Assembly (NCBI GenBank): GCA_002633005.1
Contig: NMRA01000164.1
Span: 434,489 to 498,488 of the forward strand
Length of the DNA: 64,000 bases
Direction: 5' to 3'
From: Phoronis australis
Taxonomy: Eukaryota > Phoronida > Phoronidae
Below the pieces are notes generated by a model. It saw nothing but the letters and a program-made list of their open reading frames with translations. It did no database searches and had not been told where the DNA came from. Position 1 is the stretch's first letter. Each line of letters opens with the position of its first letter. Positions 34,301-49,300 of the stretch are shown piece by piece. The position numbers were made by a program, and so were the translations under genes.

Positions 34301-37300
34301 CAAACCTTGGGTGTTGTCATGGAAATAACAAAGGTTATTTTAAAGTTGTTTTGTATTCTGCACTAATCCAGGAATGATCTAACTGAACATGAAAATCTCA
34401 GCCTTTTCATTAACATTGGCAACTATGTTTACATCTGATGCCTCTTAGATTCTAATTAGCAGTGTCAACTAAAATTTGGTTCCATCCTTGTTTACTTTCT
34501 GTTGTGTTTAAATCTTCAGAGCCAACTGACATGTTTTGTGGGTGGATGCAGCATTTTAAGTAGCCACTGTTTATCATTGGGTGTGCCAGGGTGCTGAAAA
34601 CTCAAGTAAACGATTCTCTGTTCTGACACATCCTGTAATCAACAGTGTCGGCTCATAATGTTTGGTTTTATGCCTTAAAGTGCTTAGAACCATCATTTAC
34701 CTTGATTTGACAAGTGATTACATTGTCAGCATCATTTAACCTTCCGTCAGAGAATTGCATATCACAGTCGTGAATTCAATGTACCAAAAACGAAGAAAAG
34801 CAACTTGAATTGAAAGATTCTTAGCTCCATTGAAATGCGTGTGACATATGAACATACCTAGAGCGAAAGTGTGTCATGTCCACCAACATGCGAGTTTCGT
34901 GCACGTACTTGAACCATACCTGTGTTTCTTTTGTGTCCCGTGTGAAAGTGAAAAGAGACAGTATGGTCAAATACTAAGTTATTACAACCACCATAAAAGC
35001 GATGCCTTGTCCTTCTTTATTATAACATAATCGGGCCCACGGGAAAACGAACAGCAATATCTGACAACTTTCACACTAAACACAATGGAGGAGGACTTGT
35101 ATAGTTATGATTGGTTGTCCTGATTTTACGTAACATGTTTTTGACTAATGAATGCTCTAAATCATCTAACTAACATATCGTCAGATGGTGTTTGCGGACG
35201 TGACAGCTGATTGACTGATGGGGTTGTTTTTGGGGTTTTTGATATGAAATGGTCCCATGCGGTGTTAAAAGCTAAGGAGTTCATGTTAAAAACACTATTC
35301 TTAAAGTGCACCAATCATGTTTGAGTTGGTTGAATTAATTGGTGATCTCCATAGGTTTGTAAAGATGGCATTCCGGGAGGCTTTAATGTTGACTAACATC
35401 TTAATAGAGTTTATTGTGGGAACGCTGAACAGCTTTATTCTTCTTCCTTGCTATTTACCGTATTTTTATATCATGTTACAGTACCACTGTGCACAGCTGT
35501 TTTCGGTGGCGGAAGCGAGTAAGAACGAGACAGGGGGCGGGGAAGGTATAGAAATTGAAACCAACGAGCCTTTCGACGAAACTAAAAATCCACCCACGTG
35601 GCCACTTCTTGGGGGAAAATACACGAAAGGACAGTACACACACAAAATATATCGGCTAGAAACGTGAGTATTAGTGATTTTACAATTAACGGTTGTCAAT
35701 GTTACACATATGCTATACTACACTTAGTAGCCTTACCAGTATCTCAGTTGTGCTGATCATTCTAGATCCCACTACTGGCATGCAGGTTCGGAGTCCTGAT
35801 TTATCGCTGTTTGAATTTTGGGATTTTAACTTGACCTAATTAGAGCTACAGGCTGGTGAAATAGCACGCTCATAGGTATCGGTCTGTAAAACAATTTTGG
35901 GTACCTTCTCTGATCTCAATCAATTAGATGCTTAGCATTTTTATTGGAATATAGGCGCTTATCAAGTTTAGCCACAAAATGTGAAGTGACAACATGCCCG
36001 TCAATCCGGGAGCGCGTCAATTTATTCATAGGTTTCTTAACACATTTGTACTCACGAGCACTCCAAAAACTTCAGTATAGGATTGACAGCAAAGGAGCCA
36101 AAGTGCTGTGACCCTTATTATTATAGTCAGCTTACTATTGTCAGAAATAGAGACACACACTCATCGTATGATCCAATGACCTCATCACTTTGTGTGCCTT
36201 CAACTTCCTAACAGGTTAACACGACGCCTCTCGGCCCAGTGAGGTTGATAGAACACGAGGTTATATGAACACACACTGATTCAAACGATAAAAAGAAACA
36301 AATGAATCACATGGCAATGGCACATTAAAAGCTGCTATAGGCTAAACCATAGTGTTTAAACAACTTTTTCACAGGTGTATTTGCCCTTCCAGATCAACAT
36401 TTAGTGTGTTCTTATCCTTTGTTTGAATTGAAATTGGTTGTGGTTAATTACCCTTGTGATGGACATTTGCCTGGAGGATTTGAATTAGCCGCCGAGACAA
36501 GCAACTTAGTGGGCCTGATCTAAAGCAATAGTGACATGTCAGTTCTTTCTAGGTCTAGAAAACATTTCTAACCTAGAGTAAAGAACAAGATGAGACTGAT
36601 TTTATAACTGTAGGAGGTCTAAATACAAAACTGATTTTTAGACAGAGGCACGGGTTTTTTGCCCCTTTAAGAGTAGTGATCATGTAATTTGTAAAAGTTC
36701 ATTGATCTATTGATCTATGGTGATCTTATAATTTGTAAAAGTTCATAGAGTAATTGCAATCATATAATTTGTAAAAGTTCATAGAGCAATAGTGATCAAT
36801 AATTTGTAAAATTTCATAGAGCAATAGTGATCATATAATTTGTTTAAGTTCATAGCAAAATAGTTAACCTGTTTTAGAAATATCTGGTACTACCTACTTC
36901 ACATGGTATGTTGGTACAGCACATATGATGGATTACTGTAGTTGCTGGTGTCCTCCATTTGTATCAAGCTTCTGCCTTCATCTGTACAGGTTGTGTATAT
37001 TCAGAACTGTGCTCAAGTTATTACCACTGAGAGGTACAATGTGATATTCTTATAATTTCTTGCAGAAAAGGAAACATTGACTTATCTTGTGGACCTAACT
37101 TCATACTGAAATTTTACGTAGTAGACTTTTCCCCTGCTGACGCACATTTTTGAGTTAATTAAATAGTGTATCATTGCTTCCATTGCCGTGAGTTTAACTG
37201 TGTAGTTAGGTTATGAGCTGTGTTTCCTTAGACTAGTGTAATACTGTATTGATCATGCGTATTGGCTATTTGACATCTGTGGCAATGCCGCCATGTACGT

Positions 37301-40300
37301 GCTGTTACATAGTTATTGATCAGCAGATGGCTCATAATCCAATCAGCTTGAACTGGTCATTTTTGTGTCGCCTCTTTTATTAGTACACAGTGGCTGCCTC
37401 TATAGTCCATTGAGTGATTAGCAGTGTTCTGTCCACCTGTTGCTGTCGACGGGTCTTCTTTGTTTTGACCTCTGATCTTCGTATCTGGTTCTCTCACGGA
37501 TAACCTCACTGTGGTACGGTAAAATCTCACCAATTTGGGATAGACATCATTGCTGAAATTGGATCTTTCCTCATTTTTCCAAACCTTCTTACATTGTTGT
37601 GGATGGCACAATTGATCAAAATAATCCCCGATTGTAACTGTGGTAGAAACGTTAAAAAGTTACTAGTCCGAGTTTTGTGAATAAGACTGTTGAAGTTCAG
37701 ATTAAACTATAAGTTTTTGCATGTTATACTTTGAAATGATTTGTGTTCTTTGATCCGGGTTCAAAAAACCACCAAAGTCATGTGTCCTTGCGTTTAGTAA
37801 TTGGGGAAAACTTTAGTTGGTGTCCCCATAAAAATTCGAAACGTTGCCAGTGTCCCCCACTTGTTTGCGGAAAAAATTCAAAACTTTGTGAAAGCTTGTA
37901 AAATCTTGATCTGGTCACAATTTCTAATTATTCAAATTCAACGAAAAATGGTGAAAAACAATGATTCTGTGACTTTAATAATGACAATGCATTTCTTTGG
38001 TGTTACTTATCCTGCATGAAAGTAAAGAACAAATATAATAATTCCCCTCCAGCATTTTGTGTCCTAAGTTGGTGTAATTCTTCGTTATATGTGATGTTAA
38101 AGTCCCACGCAGGTCTAATTTGGTCCTGTCAAAGCATGCATCTCAATCTGTCATAAATGGCAGAGTGGGATGCAACTCTGAAGGGACAAAGTTGGATAAG
38201 TATCGTAGATTCCTAGAAAGACCCCAGCGTTTTCCCACCTCCAGGACAAAGGGGATTTCTATCCTTGACCGTCCTATTGGATGTGACTGTCTGACCCGTT
38301 CACACTATCAGTGAACTCCACTCTGTCTATAGTGCATATGCAAACTCACCACATTAAAAACCTTTAAAAAGACTCTTCTTCAAAACACAAAGTAAGGGAT
38401 GGTGTTGCATATTGCTTTAATTACACTTAATTGTTAAAGTGAGATTCGTTCGTGGGAGGGGGTAGATCGAGAGGGCTGAGGTTATATTGCTTCTTTATTT
38501 TGTGGCCGGCAGGTACTTTCTGTTTTCAGTGATTGTTAGTTCTGTTTTGGCTTAAGTCAGAAGGCTGGCCTAGTTTCTTTTGTATCTCGTTTGTGTCACT
38601 TGCAGTTTCAGTTTGTACACTCAAGAGTGTTTCATCATGTTATCTCAATCTCCCACGTAGTGACCAAGGTCTCCCCTATGGACAGTATTTCGTAATATTT
38701 CAGCCCCCACACATATGCTGGTATATGCAGGTGCATATTGCCACCAATTCCATCCACGGACTGCTGCTGTATTTCCCAAAACCCACGTATTTTTTACCTT
38801 TTGCCTGTGTTTTATCAAATTTTTTGACATATTTTCATGAAATGTGCCACATTGGTTTTTATTAAGGAGACGGTGACACCTTGTTTTCAGATTCAACATA
38901 TTGTGTGACCCCTTGTGGCAATTCTTTATTATTTAATTTTGTGTGGCGTATCTGTCCTCCAAACTGCTTTAAAGATCATTTTGTGAATATGTTGCTACTG
39001 AGGAGATCATGTCTGACGTTGATTTTTCAATGTGTGTGACTGCTGTGGTGTCCCTTGTCGCAATAATTTGTCTCCCTGTGCTACAGTATCTACCAAGTTA
39101 CTTGATGGATCTTCTTAAAATATGGTCTACCATATGTATTCTTAAACAGCTGATGTTGATTTTGGGACAGTTCAGTAACTGTGGGATCCCGAGTAGTGAT
39201 TTTGATTTTCTTTGCATATGCCTCAATATCTACCAAGTTCCTTGATAAATCTTCATGAAAGTGTCTGCGAAGGAGACACCCGCAAAGGACCTGTTTCAGA
39301 TTGATTACACCTATTTTGCACGTGTCCCCTCGTGGCCATTTTTATTAGTTATGTATCTCCTTTTTAAATTCACCTGCCTATCTGCCAAACCACTTGAGGA
39401 ATTGTCTTAGAAGTTAGCAGATATGTTCTCATTCAGGAGAGCATGCCTGACATTAATGTTCCGACAGATCCGATAACTGTTGCTCCCCTGGTGACAATCG
39501 TAGTTTCTTTGGGTCTGGCTAGATGTGGATTGGATATACACGAAATTTGGCAGGCGTAAGTGAACATGTGGAAGAGAGAACGACTGACGTTGATTATATA
39601 CTAGGACAGATCCAACTACTGTCCTGCTCCCTTGTGGCAGTTTTGTTTTTTGCACGTGCCTCAACGTCTACTAAGTCACTTGATAAATCTTCATGAAGTT
39701 TGGCACATATTCCTGTTGAGGTGAGGATGGCTAGTGTGGTTCCCTCTTGTAGCAATTTGAGTAATTGGGTGTCTCTTGATCCTACCAGGTTCTTAATGAT
39801 ATCTTTGCTGTTTGCGTTGGGCACATTTCAGTGCTCTGTGCTCTGTGTTGCTCTTGTTACTGTTCTCTTAACCACAGTAATGCCATATAGTCACAGCTGG
39901 TTTTTCATTTAGCTTATTATAATCTATTTGTGTGAACCGTTAATGTTTGTAATGGATTCTTCAGTTTGAGAATAGCTCGGCTCTAATTGTTCTATATTAG
40001 TGATAACAGTATTGTGCTCGAAATTCTTCAGTTTGAGCCAAAATAATCACTTATATTGTCACTTTTCTACATTTCGAAAGACTTACCACATTTAATGGAT
40101 GTACTCAAAGTTTTACCACTTATTGTGTGCTAACAACTCTACCATACAAACTTTGTTAAAATTTTCTTCATTCAAATGGCATCACATCACGAGTGGCAGC
40201 AAACAGGCCATGGTGACATTTTAAAATTGGTCATGGAGAATACTGAATAAATGTGAAGATTTGACACGGTGCAGCTGNATGTGAAGATTTGACACAGTGC

Positions 40301-43300
40301 AGCTGACTTCTTTGTGTTGGATTTGTAAGTCTTTCTGTAGTTTTGATTGATTAAACTTCATCTACAAGTTAAAAACGTTCAGCATACTTTAACAGGGCAG
40401 TTCACTTGATAATAACTGAATTGCCTTGATTAAACTTCATCCACAAGTACGTTTACGGGGCGGTTCACTTGATAATCACCGAGTTGCTTAAAGTTGTTGG
40501 AGAGAGAGATTTGCTAGCAACTCTGAGAATGAACCTTTAGGTCATTTTCATTGTTTCAGCTGATGCAAGGTCAAACTCCTGTCTGGTCTCACATACAGTA
40601 TAACACCCAGAGGTTCTAGCTGCTGAACTTTGTACTGTTTAGTGCTAGTGCCAAAGGTTGCTTTTAACTGACTCATACAGTCACTATGATTGCCTTGTTG
40701 GGACAAGAGCCTTTCATTAGGTGCTCTATATATATACATATATACATTCACACATTTCTTGTTAGAAGGTGTCTTTTTCTTTATGTTATATATTCTCAGT
40801 GAGGGATTTTGAGCTCCCACCAAGATGGGGCTTCTTCGGAAACGTGGTTTGAAAAAATCCTCATAGGGTCTCTTTAAGGATCGTCTTGCGTGTCAGGTGC
40901 ATTTGGAAAAAGAAGGCAATATTTTTTTTAGTTTTTGATGTTGAAAAGGACCATTAAGATATTTTAAGTAGATCATTTGTCAACAGAAGTGTAGACAAAA
41001 GCGGATAAAGTGCGATTTTCAGTTCCCCATGGTTGAATGAGGGCACTATGGGTAGCCTAGTACATTTCTAGTACTTTTTTGTGAAAAAAGTAACCTGGTA
41101 TTTTTTAACGCAGTCACTTCTGCAAAATGAACATTTCCTCCTGGAGGCTCTTTTGAGAGTTCTTGCATTGCAATTTGCTTTGACCAGTCTGTCTTGTGTT
41201 CAAGCTTACATTAAAATTATTTTGGCAGTTATCAATTTAATTGGTGTGGCATAAGAATAGGTTTTCACTGAATTAGTGCCATCGCAGGGGTATGGTTCTA
41301 GAAATGGCCCTATTTCTTTGAATCATTTTGAAAGCTTTATTTATATAAGAAAATGTACTACCAAAAAAATTTGTAGCCTTTTTTCTTCATGGTCAGAAAC
41401 TGTCATGGTCAATAGTGACTGTTTCCTTGTTCTGAACTTCATTTTAATCTTCTGTGACTGATTTAATTCCGTGTTGTGCAGTTGCATGCTTATTTCTTCA
41501 ATTAGAAAAAAAAAACATGGTGACAATAGTTACGTACTCAGTTTCTCTCATTACGTACTGAACATATTTGAAAAACCGGTAATTTAGGACACAATATGTT
41601 AGACAAGTGATATCTTATTTCCCAATAGACACTGTTTTGAAGTATTTTGGGCACCCACAATAATTTTTGAGGCGCCTGCAAAAATGAAAAGCGTCTGTCT
41701 TGGGAATTATCTTTGTATATAATTCGCGAGATTTTATGGTAACATTGTATTGTTGCACCTCTACTGTTGTATTTAATCTGGTCATGTATGAGCCAGGCTT
41801 TCTTCATCAATGTAGGGTGACATTGCCTAGGTATTCCCCTGTGAGGATTCGATATATAACCCAAGGATTTACGTGTCACTCATCTGGTTCATGGGGTTTC
41901 GTACTTGTCTGTAGGGATAAGAACTCCTTATAAGTACCTCGGCAAAGTTCTGCAGTCTGTTGACATTGATTACTTTAAGATTAAGTACTGTGGTTTGTTT
42001 CAAGCGCTTTCTGCTGCTCACTGCTAATCAATATGCCGGTATGTCCACAACAGAGATTTATACGATCCAATATTAGAGCGTTTTCTTGGAATGGAATCAA
42101 TTATTAGTTATAGCCACTTATGCAGGTCGACTTATTTTTAAAAGAATTGTCTAATATCAAACGTGTGAAATTCACACCTTTTCCATACAATAAACTTATC
42201 ACCAGTTGGCTGTTTCACTAATGGTTGTACAACCTTCTCTGGTTTTAAATTGTATGTACACAGGTTCTTGTAACTTGGCCTTTTTGAGGTTTGAAGAGAT
42301 ACTTTAAGATAAGTATTTTTAAATTATCATTACTGAGAAATAATAGATGTATTCCAAGTGTCGAGATGACTAGATTTGATTTTTTTCATTGATCAATCAG
42401 ATTGTTATCAAACAAATGTAACAAATCATTCCATTTTATTTTCAGGAAAGTACCTTTCTTTGTGCGAGCGCTTGCTCCAAAAGGCTCATTAGAATTTCAT
42501 GAAAAGGCTTGGAATGCATATCCATATTGTAGAACATTGATAACGGTAAGTGATCAGGGGCATTCACTTGTAAAATGCAAATCCAAACTATGTTATTTGG
42601 CCACACAAAAATTAAATCTCAAACCTGTCCTTACCATGATAGAAAAAGACTCCCATCCTTAAAGATATTCAGGACATCAGCAAGTGAATACTGAGTGTCA
42701 AAAACATGAAAGTTGACAGGGCTGGCCACCTCTTTCCAAATATTAGGTCGTTGCATAGGTGAACCTTCATTTTTTGATGTCAGGTAACAATTCTATCGGG
42801 GCAAGGTGAATTTCGAGGCCAGGGTAATTTCGTGTTAGATTTTCATGTGATGTTTTTATGCGCCCACATATTTATACGTGGATGCATTTTGCCGTTCGTC
42901 CGTCTGTCCGTCCAGGTGGCGTCCGTCCGGCGTCCGCTGCTCTATCTCCAAAACTCTTTGACATACGTTCATGAAATTCGGCACATATGTTCCATTCATG
43001 AATGGGACGGCATGTGCGAACTTTCGGCCAGATCCGACTACCGGTGTGCCCCCTAGTGGCAATTTTAGTTTTTTACGCTTACCTTTGTATCTTCAAAAGT
43101 CCTGAACGGATTTTCATGAAATTTGGTATGTAGGCACCTATTAGTGAGGTGACGCTATCCTGCCGTTTTCATATGGATTCGACATAGTTTGCGCCACCTA
43201 GTGGCCATTTTTAGTGTTTTCGAGTCTGTTTTTGTGCGTCCACCCCTCTATCAACCAAACCGCTCAAAGGATGATTGTGAAAATTGGCATGTATATGCTT

Positions 43301-46300
43301 ACTATGTAGAGGACGGTTGACGATGATTTTCCGACGATTTCGACCACTGTGGCGCCTCCTAGTGGCAGTTTTGTTTTTTGCGCCTATGGCTGTATCTCCT
43401 AAACCGTTCGTAGGATCTTTACGAAATTGTGTAAGTATATTTATATGGTGTTAACAACTGGAGATGACGACTTTTGGACGGATCCGACTACCGGTGTGCC
43501 CCCTAGTGGCAATTTTAATTTTTTATGCTTACCTTTGTATCTTCAAAAGTCCTGAACGGATTTTCATGAAATTTGTTATGTAGGCACTTATTAGTGAGAT
43601 GACGCTATCCTCCCGTTTTCAGATGGATTCGACCTAGTTTGCGCCACCTAGTGGCCATTTTTAGTGTTTTCGAGTCTGTTTTTGTGCGTCCACCCCTCTA
43701 TCAACCAAACCGCTCAAAGGATGATTGTGAAAATTGGCATGTATATGTTCTTATTATGAAGAGGACGGTTGACGCTGAATTTCCCATGACTTTGATTACT
43801 GTGGCGCCTTCTAGTGGCAGTTTTTTTTTGCGCCCATGGCTGTATCTCCTAAACCGTTTGCAGGATTTTTACTAAATTTAGCAAGTGTATTTATGTGATG
43901 TTGACAACGGACGATGACGACTTTTGGATGATTCTGACTACCGGTATGCCTCTAGTGGCAATTTTAGTATATTATATTGACCTCTGTATTTTCATAGGTC
44001 TTCAGGTGTATACTTTGTGTTACTTCGTGACTATGAAGGAAAAGTTCCAAGTAGACATTTGTTTCTGGCATTCTAATGCTGTGCTAATCTCGTATGTTGG
44101 TAAATTTGTTTTTAATTCTATGTTTCTGTTGTGCTTTAAGCAACTGGTGTATAGGATGTGCTTGTATTATGAAGATTACTTACATTTTGCCTCTAGCCTA
44201 TTGAGGAGACAATGACCATGCCTTTCCATTTTGCAAAGTACAACATACTGCATATATGCCCTCTACTGGCCACTTTATGGTACCAATAAACAACCCTAGA
44301 AGGATACCGTATGCGGTGCAATTGTGGGCGCATTTCAACGCTCTGCGTTGCTCTTGTTTTATTATGGATGTGAAGGGAAACCACTACGTAGTCCCTGTAG
44401 ACATGGACATTTCCATAAAAAACATTAAAATATAGATTTGAATTCTTACTATGGTAAAACAAAAAGTATGAAAACGTCAAATTTGGGAAAGACGTAGCAT
44501 CTTGTAGCTCAAACTCCCAGGATGCCTATCCAACTCTTTTAGGGGATTGTTCGGGTGGTCTGTTATAAGGCTTAATCTCGTGTAAATGTGAAGATTTATT
44601 TAGGTGTGTTTTTTTGCAATTCGGCATTGGAGGATGCCATCATAAATCATAATTATAAAAAGTAGTTTGGACAGTATAATTGAATAGATATACAACATGA
44701 TGTAAAAATTATCTCTGTAGGTTGAAAAGTTTTCAAGATATGAGTATTTACAGATTGCAGGGTCCGCTAATAAGGGGAAGTTTTTTACGGTGTAAATTGC
44801 TAATTAGATGAGCAACTTCAAAAATAATGAGAATTGTATAAATCTTGTGTCAACAACTGTACACATTTTGAGGAGATGTGACGGGATAGATTTTTTTGAA
44901 AGTCTGACATAGAATTAAACCACCAGGTTGTTTATTTAATTTGAATATTACATGTTTAGACCCCTTTAGTACTCTGAAATATCTGTGTGAGCCCAAAAGG
45001 ACTTGACACTTTCTGCCACTGCTTATTTCGGGGAACACATTAACCATGGCAAATACAATTAATAGAGCCCTTGCACCTGTATTAGGAAAGTTTCCAAAAA
45101 TAATACCTTAAGCATGAACTTGTGGGTCCTACCAGGGATTTCCACAAGAGCTCCCATCAAGATAGTCTCTGTGAGGAGTGGGACGGGTAGAGTATAAGAC
45201 CAGGGTGATGAAGTGAAACAGGCTGCAGTCATAGGTTGATTTGGACTGTTTATTGTCATTATTGTTTGTGTGTGCTCTTCAGAATGAATACATGGGTGAA
45301 AACTTTTACATCACAATTGAAAGCCTACATCTTCCTGACAAGGGTAAAACAGAAAACGTGAGTATTTAGTTCCTTGATCAACTAAAGCATTTTTTGGCAA
45401 AAATTTGGGACGAATCATGATTACTGAAATAGTCTTGGATTGCTGTGACTATAGGTGGTTCTTTTTGTGCTTTTATACTTTTTGTATGTTAATTCTCCAC
45501 TTATTTTAGCACACAAGATGGTGGGCAAGTACAATAATACTTCGTCAATGAAATTTCTCAACAGAGACGTGTTCAAAATTTACAGAGTTCATAGTATGGT
45601 TCGTACTGTAGAGCTGCCAAAACAATTCCTTGTAATTTTTTTTTGGCAAAATAGTAAGCCTTTGAACAATAGAAAAAATATTTCTTAGCAATATTTTCTG
45701 CAAAATAAGTGAAAGTTATGGTACCTAGTATATAGCTGGTACGAGTTGGTTGTGTTATTGGAGCTGCTGAATTGAACTCTTAAAGACTTGTTTGAAGGGA
45801 GTGCAACCTTTGTTGATGTTTTGTTTAGTAAGAATACCTCGTCCCTGGTTGTCTTGTAGATATATTTTCTGTCTTAACTACTCTTCCCTGGTCAATATTT
45901 GCCATCCATGGAACAATAACTGGCGCAAACAGTCGAGGAAAAACCTGCCATCTTGATTCTGCATTAACTGCCAATGAGCTAACTCGATGTCCTACTCGAT
46001 ATTCACATTAAAAAGTGTATATGTTTTTATACGTATACATATACGTATATATGTACATAATTATATACATATACGTATATATGTACATAATTATGCTCAT
46101 CAATATACAATTACATGTACATTTACATATATTTCAAAAGAGTGACAGCACAGTCTCCTACAATCTTGGTATTTTTTTCTGCAGAATTTTATCTTTTTAT
46201 TAGATTCATCTCCGCTTCTTTTTCAGGCTCACGAACTCACTGGCAAGGCTTTGCAGATGAGGAAGGTTTTGGACTTGGATATAGCCACTACAGAATACTT

Positions 46301-49300
46301 AAACTCATCGGTGAGACTGAGACTGATGTATGCAAGGAGAGGAGACAGTGTACTGTAGTGGACCAGCTTCGGGTCTTGGTTACACTGGCAGATAGTTTGG
46401 GGGATTTTGCCTAGGGCACTGCTGTCAGTTTTCAAATGCATTGCGTGGTGATATCCGGCTCGTAAACATCATTGACACTGCAAATAACTTGTGGGCACGT
46501 AACCTGATTCATGATTTGCATTTAAGGTGGTGAGATTTGACTTCAGTGTGACCAAATGACACGTGCCTGGAGACTTGCTCATCTGCGTATTTCTTCGATG
46601 CATTTTGGACACCAAAAAGCATATTGTAATTGACTTTGTGCATGCGAGTGACGAGTGTTGTATACCATCATATTGTTTGCACGTCACCAAGTTCTCTTTG
46701 ATGTCACTTACAACCGTCCCACAATGCACTTGAAAACAACAGAACCGCCCTAGATGAAATGGGCCGAATTGAGGGTTACACAAAAGGGTCTGCTATTATA
46801 AACCCACTTTCTGTAAAAAAACTCACATTTGATCTAGGAAACTTGCTATTCTTGTTCTAGGGAAGAACTGACAGTTGATTATTGCTTGTGATCAGGCACC
46901 ATAAGTTGGCTTGTCACTGTGAGTGATTTTATGGGTTGGGGCATGTCAAGCACTACAGAACTGTTCAATCATAGCCTAGGAATCATTCCTCGTTTTAGTA
47001 AGAAACAAGTTGAGACCAGTTTCATAGTGGAAAGTGATCCAAATCAAAATTGTTTTTATGGCCAAAGGAAGCTTAATAGGCGATCTAATAGTGAATGGAT
47101 TTAAGCAACCTGGGCATAACGTAAAAATGTTTTCCAGTGGGTAGTTGAGATTTTCTGTAAATGTCAATTTAATTGATTCTTTTTCTGGCCACTAGGAAGT
47201 GTGACTTGTTGTGACAGTTGGGGAATCTTGTTATTCAGTTCAGAGGTTGCTTTTTTCTAGTTATTCAATAATTTATGGGGGCAATTAAAAAGAGAGTAGG
47301 GGCCATGATGCCTTGGTTTTGGGGAGGGAGACAAAGTCATCATCTTGTTGCATAATGGTACCTTTTTATGACTAACGGTTTGTGCGATGGATTGTGGGAC
47401 ACCGGTCAGCCAAGAAGTGTGAAACCAACCAATGAAAGCAGAGAATGTACAACTACATTTGCAGCCAAAAGGTGGTGAGGGACATGTATATCCCACAATT
47501 CCTTAGCCATTCAAGGGTCCAGTAGCCGGTTGTGTGAAACAGTCCCAAATAGGGACTCTACTAAGTTCTTTAAATCTTTTGCATATTTGGTTCATTCTAT
47601 ACTCACAGATTTATTATTTTTTTATCAGTTTATCTTTATTATGAACTCCTTTTTGACTAATGTCATTTTTTAATGATATAACTAAAAACTGAGCCCTTAA
47701 TTCAATCAAAATAGTTAGGGACTTAGTCCTTAAATTAGGGGCGTTGCATGAAAAGATCCCTACTTATTTTCAGTGATACTGAGAATTCAACGTAGAGTTC
47801 AGTCTCAATTTGTTGTTAAAGCCATTTGCTTATTAATGATACCCAAACAACGTAAGAAAGGACATTCAGTGTTTTCACTAGCCAACAAATACAAAATAGA
47901 TTTAGGAAACTTCTATTTGGGTCTGGTTCATACAACAGAACCTTACACATGAAAAACAAGCACGAGGTCTTGCAATCCTCAGGCGTATTCATGCTGTGCA
48001 GTAACAGGTTAGCACCATGACCATGACAGAAGTAGGACAAAAATCGGATGGTATTTTGCAAAAGGTCCATTACTGATACAGTACCAGACAAAAGTAATCA
48101 GACAAAATCCCGTTTCTCTGTCATGACAGCTAATTCTGTTCACAGCAAAAATTGCTGGTAATAGCTATTGTGGCAGCATAATTCTAATTACAGAATATCT
48201 TGGCCACCTTACTAATTTTCCCATTAATTTCAAAGATTCTCTATCATGTTGGAAGGGTGGTCTGACCACATCTGGCAGTTGTTACGAGGGAATTCCGAGT
48301 CATTTGCTCTTAATGCTTTTGGCATGTATTGTACATTTGCGGCTTGTACATGCAATATGCTTTAGCCTAGCAGTTGTTACATACCATCTGTTTCACCTTA
48401 AAGGACTTGGTCCCAGAGGAGGATCCCACCAAGTTCAGGTCCACCAAAACAGGCCGTGGTCCACTGGGCCCTGACTGGCAGAAGACCGCCTCCCCGGTCA
48501 TGTGTTGCTACAAGTTGGTCAGCGTCTACTTCAAGTGGCGAGGCTTACAAACTAGTACAGAGAACTTTATCCTCAAGGTGTGTTGGTTAGTCCGTGGCAT
48601 ATTAACAGTGCGTTGACTTCAATGAAGTATCTGATATACGCATACGGAACGTTTTTGTGAATCCTGTCAGTCGTGCTTTGGCATGTCTTCGTGCGTTTTT
48701 TATTGTCAGTCCCCTGATAACCACTACGTAAACACTTGTTATTCCCATCCATTCTATTCTAATGTGAAACTCACTCTAATGTCTTAAATGTAAAATTGTG
48801 AAATACGTGAAATTGAGACTATTGAAAGCTAAAAATTTTCATAACTGATCGAAGTTGACATTCTTTAGTGTAATTTCAGGAGCATGTTTTTCATGCTCAC
48901 AGAAAGGGTCGAATAAAATCAGTCAATCCAATTTTTACAACACTTGGTTAATTGTAAATTACAAAAATTCTCAATCTTAGCTGTGAGCTTAGATTACAAA
49001 TGAGTGGCAATTGTTTACAGGGAAAAACATTTTGGGCTGTTCGTTTACAAAGTTCTCAGTTAAGCATTGCTTTTCACTCCTGTTTGGTTTGTTTCAACAG
49101 CAATATCCACGGATGTTCAAACGGTTACATAGGCAGCTGTTCTGCCAGACAGACATGTGGTATGGCATGACCATGGAGCAGATCCGAGAGATGGAGGAGC
49201 AAACTAAAGAGGAATTGACAAAGGTGAGGGGTCATTCAGGGGTAGTGGCCATTTTAAGCTGCTTTGAGTTCACTATACGTCTGATGGCCTTTTCTCACCA

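Noticed and set aside
35317-35481. Upstream extension of PITP exon 3 ([12 protein letters not shown]...)
   Set aside because: A clear AG acceptor at 35480-35481 matches the family start of this exon, and the upstream part is intron.
38533-39912. Several 70-110 residue frames in PITP intron 3
   Set aside because: They lie in the decayed ~150 bp repeat family and lack splice borders or domains.
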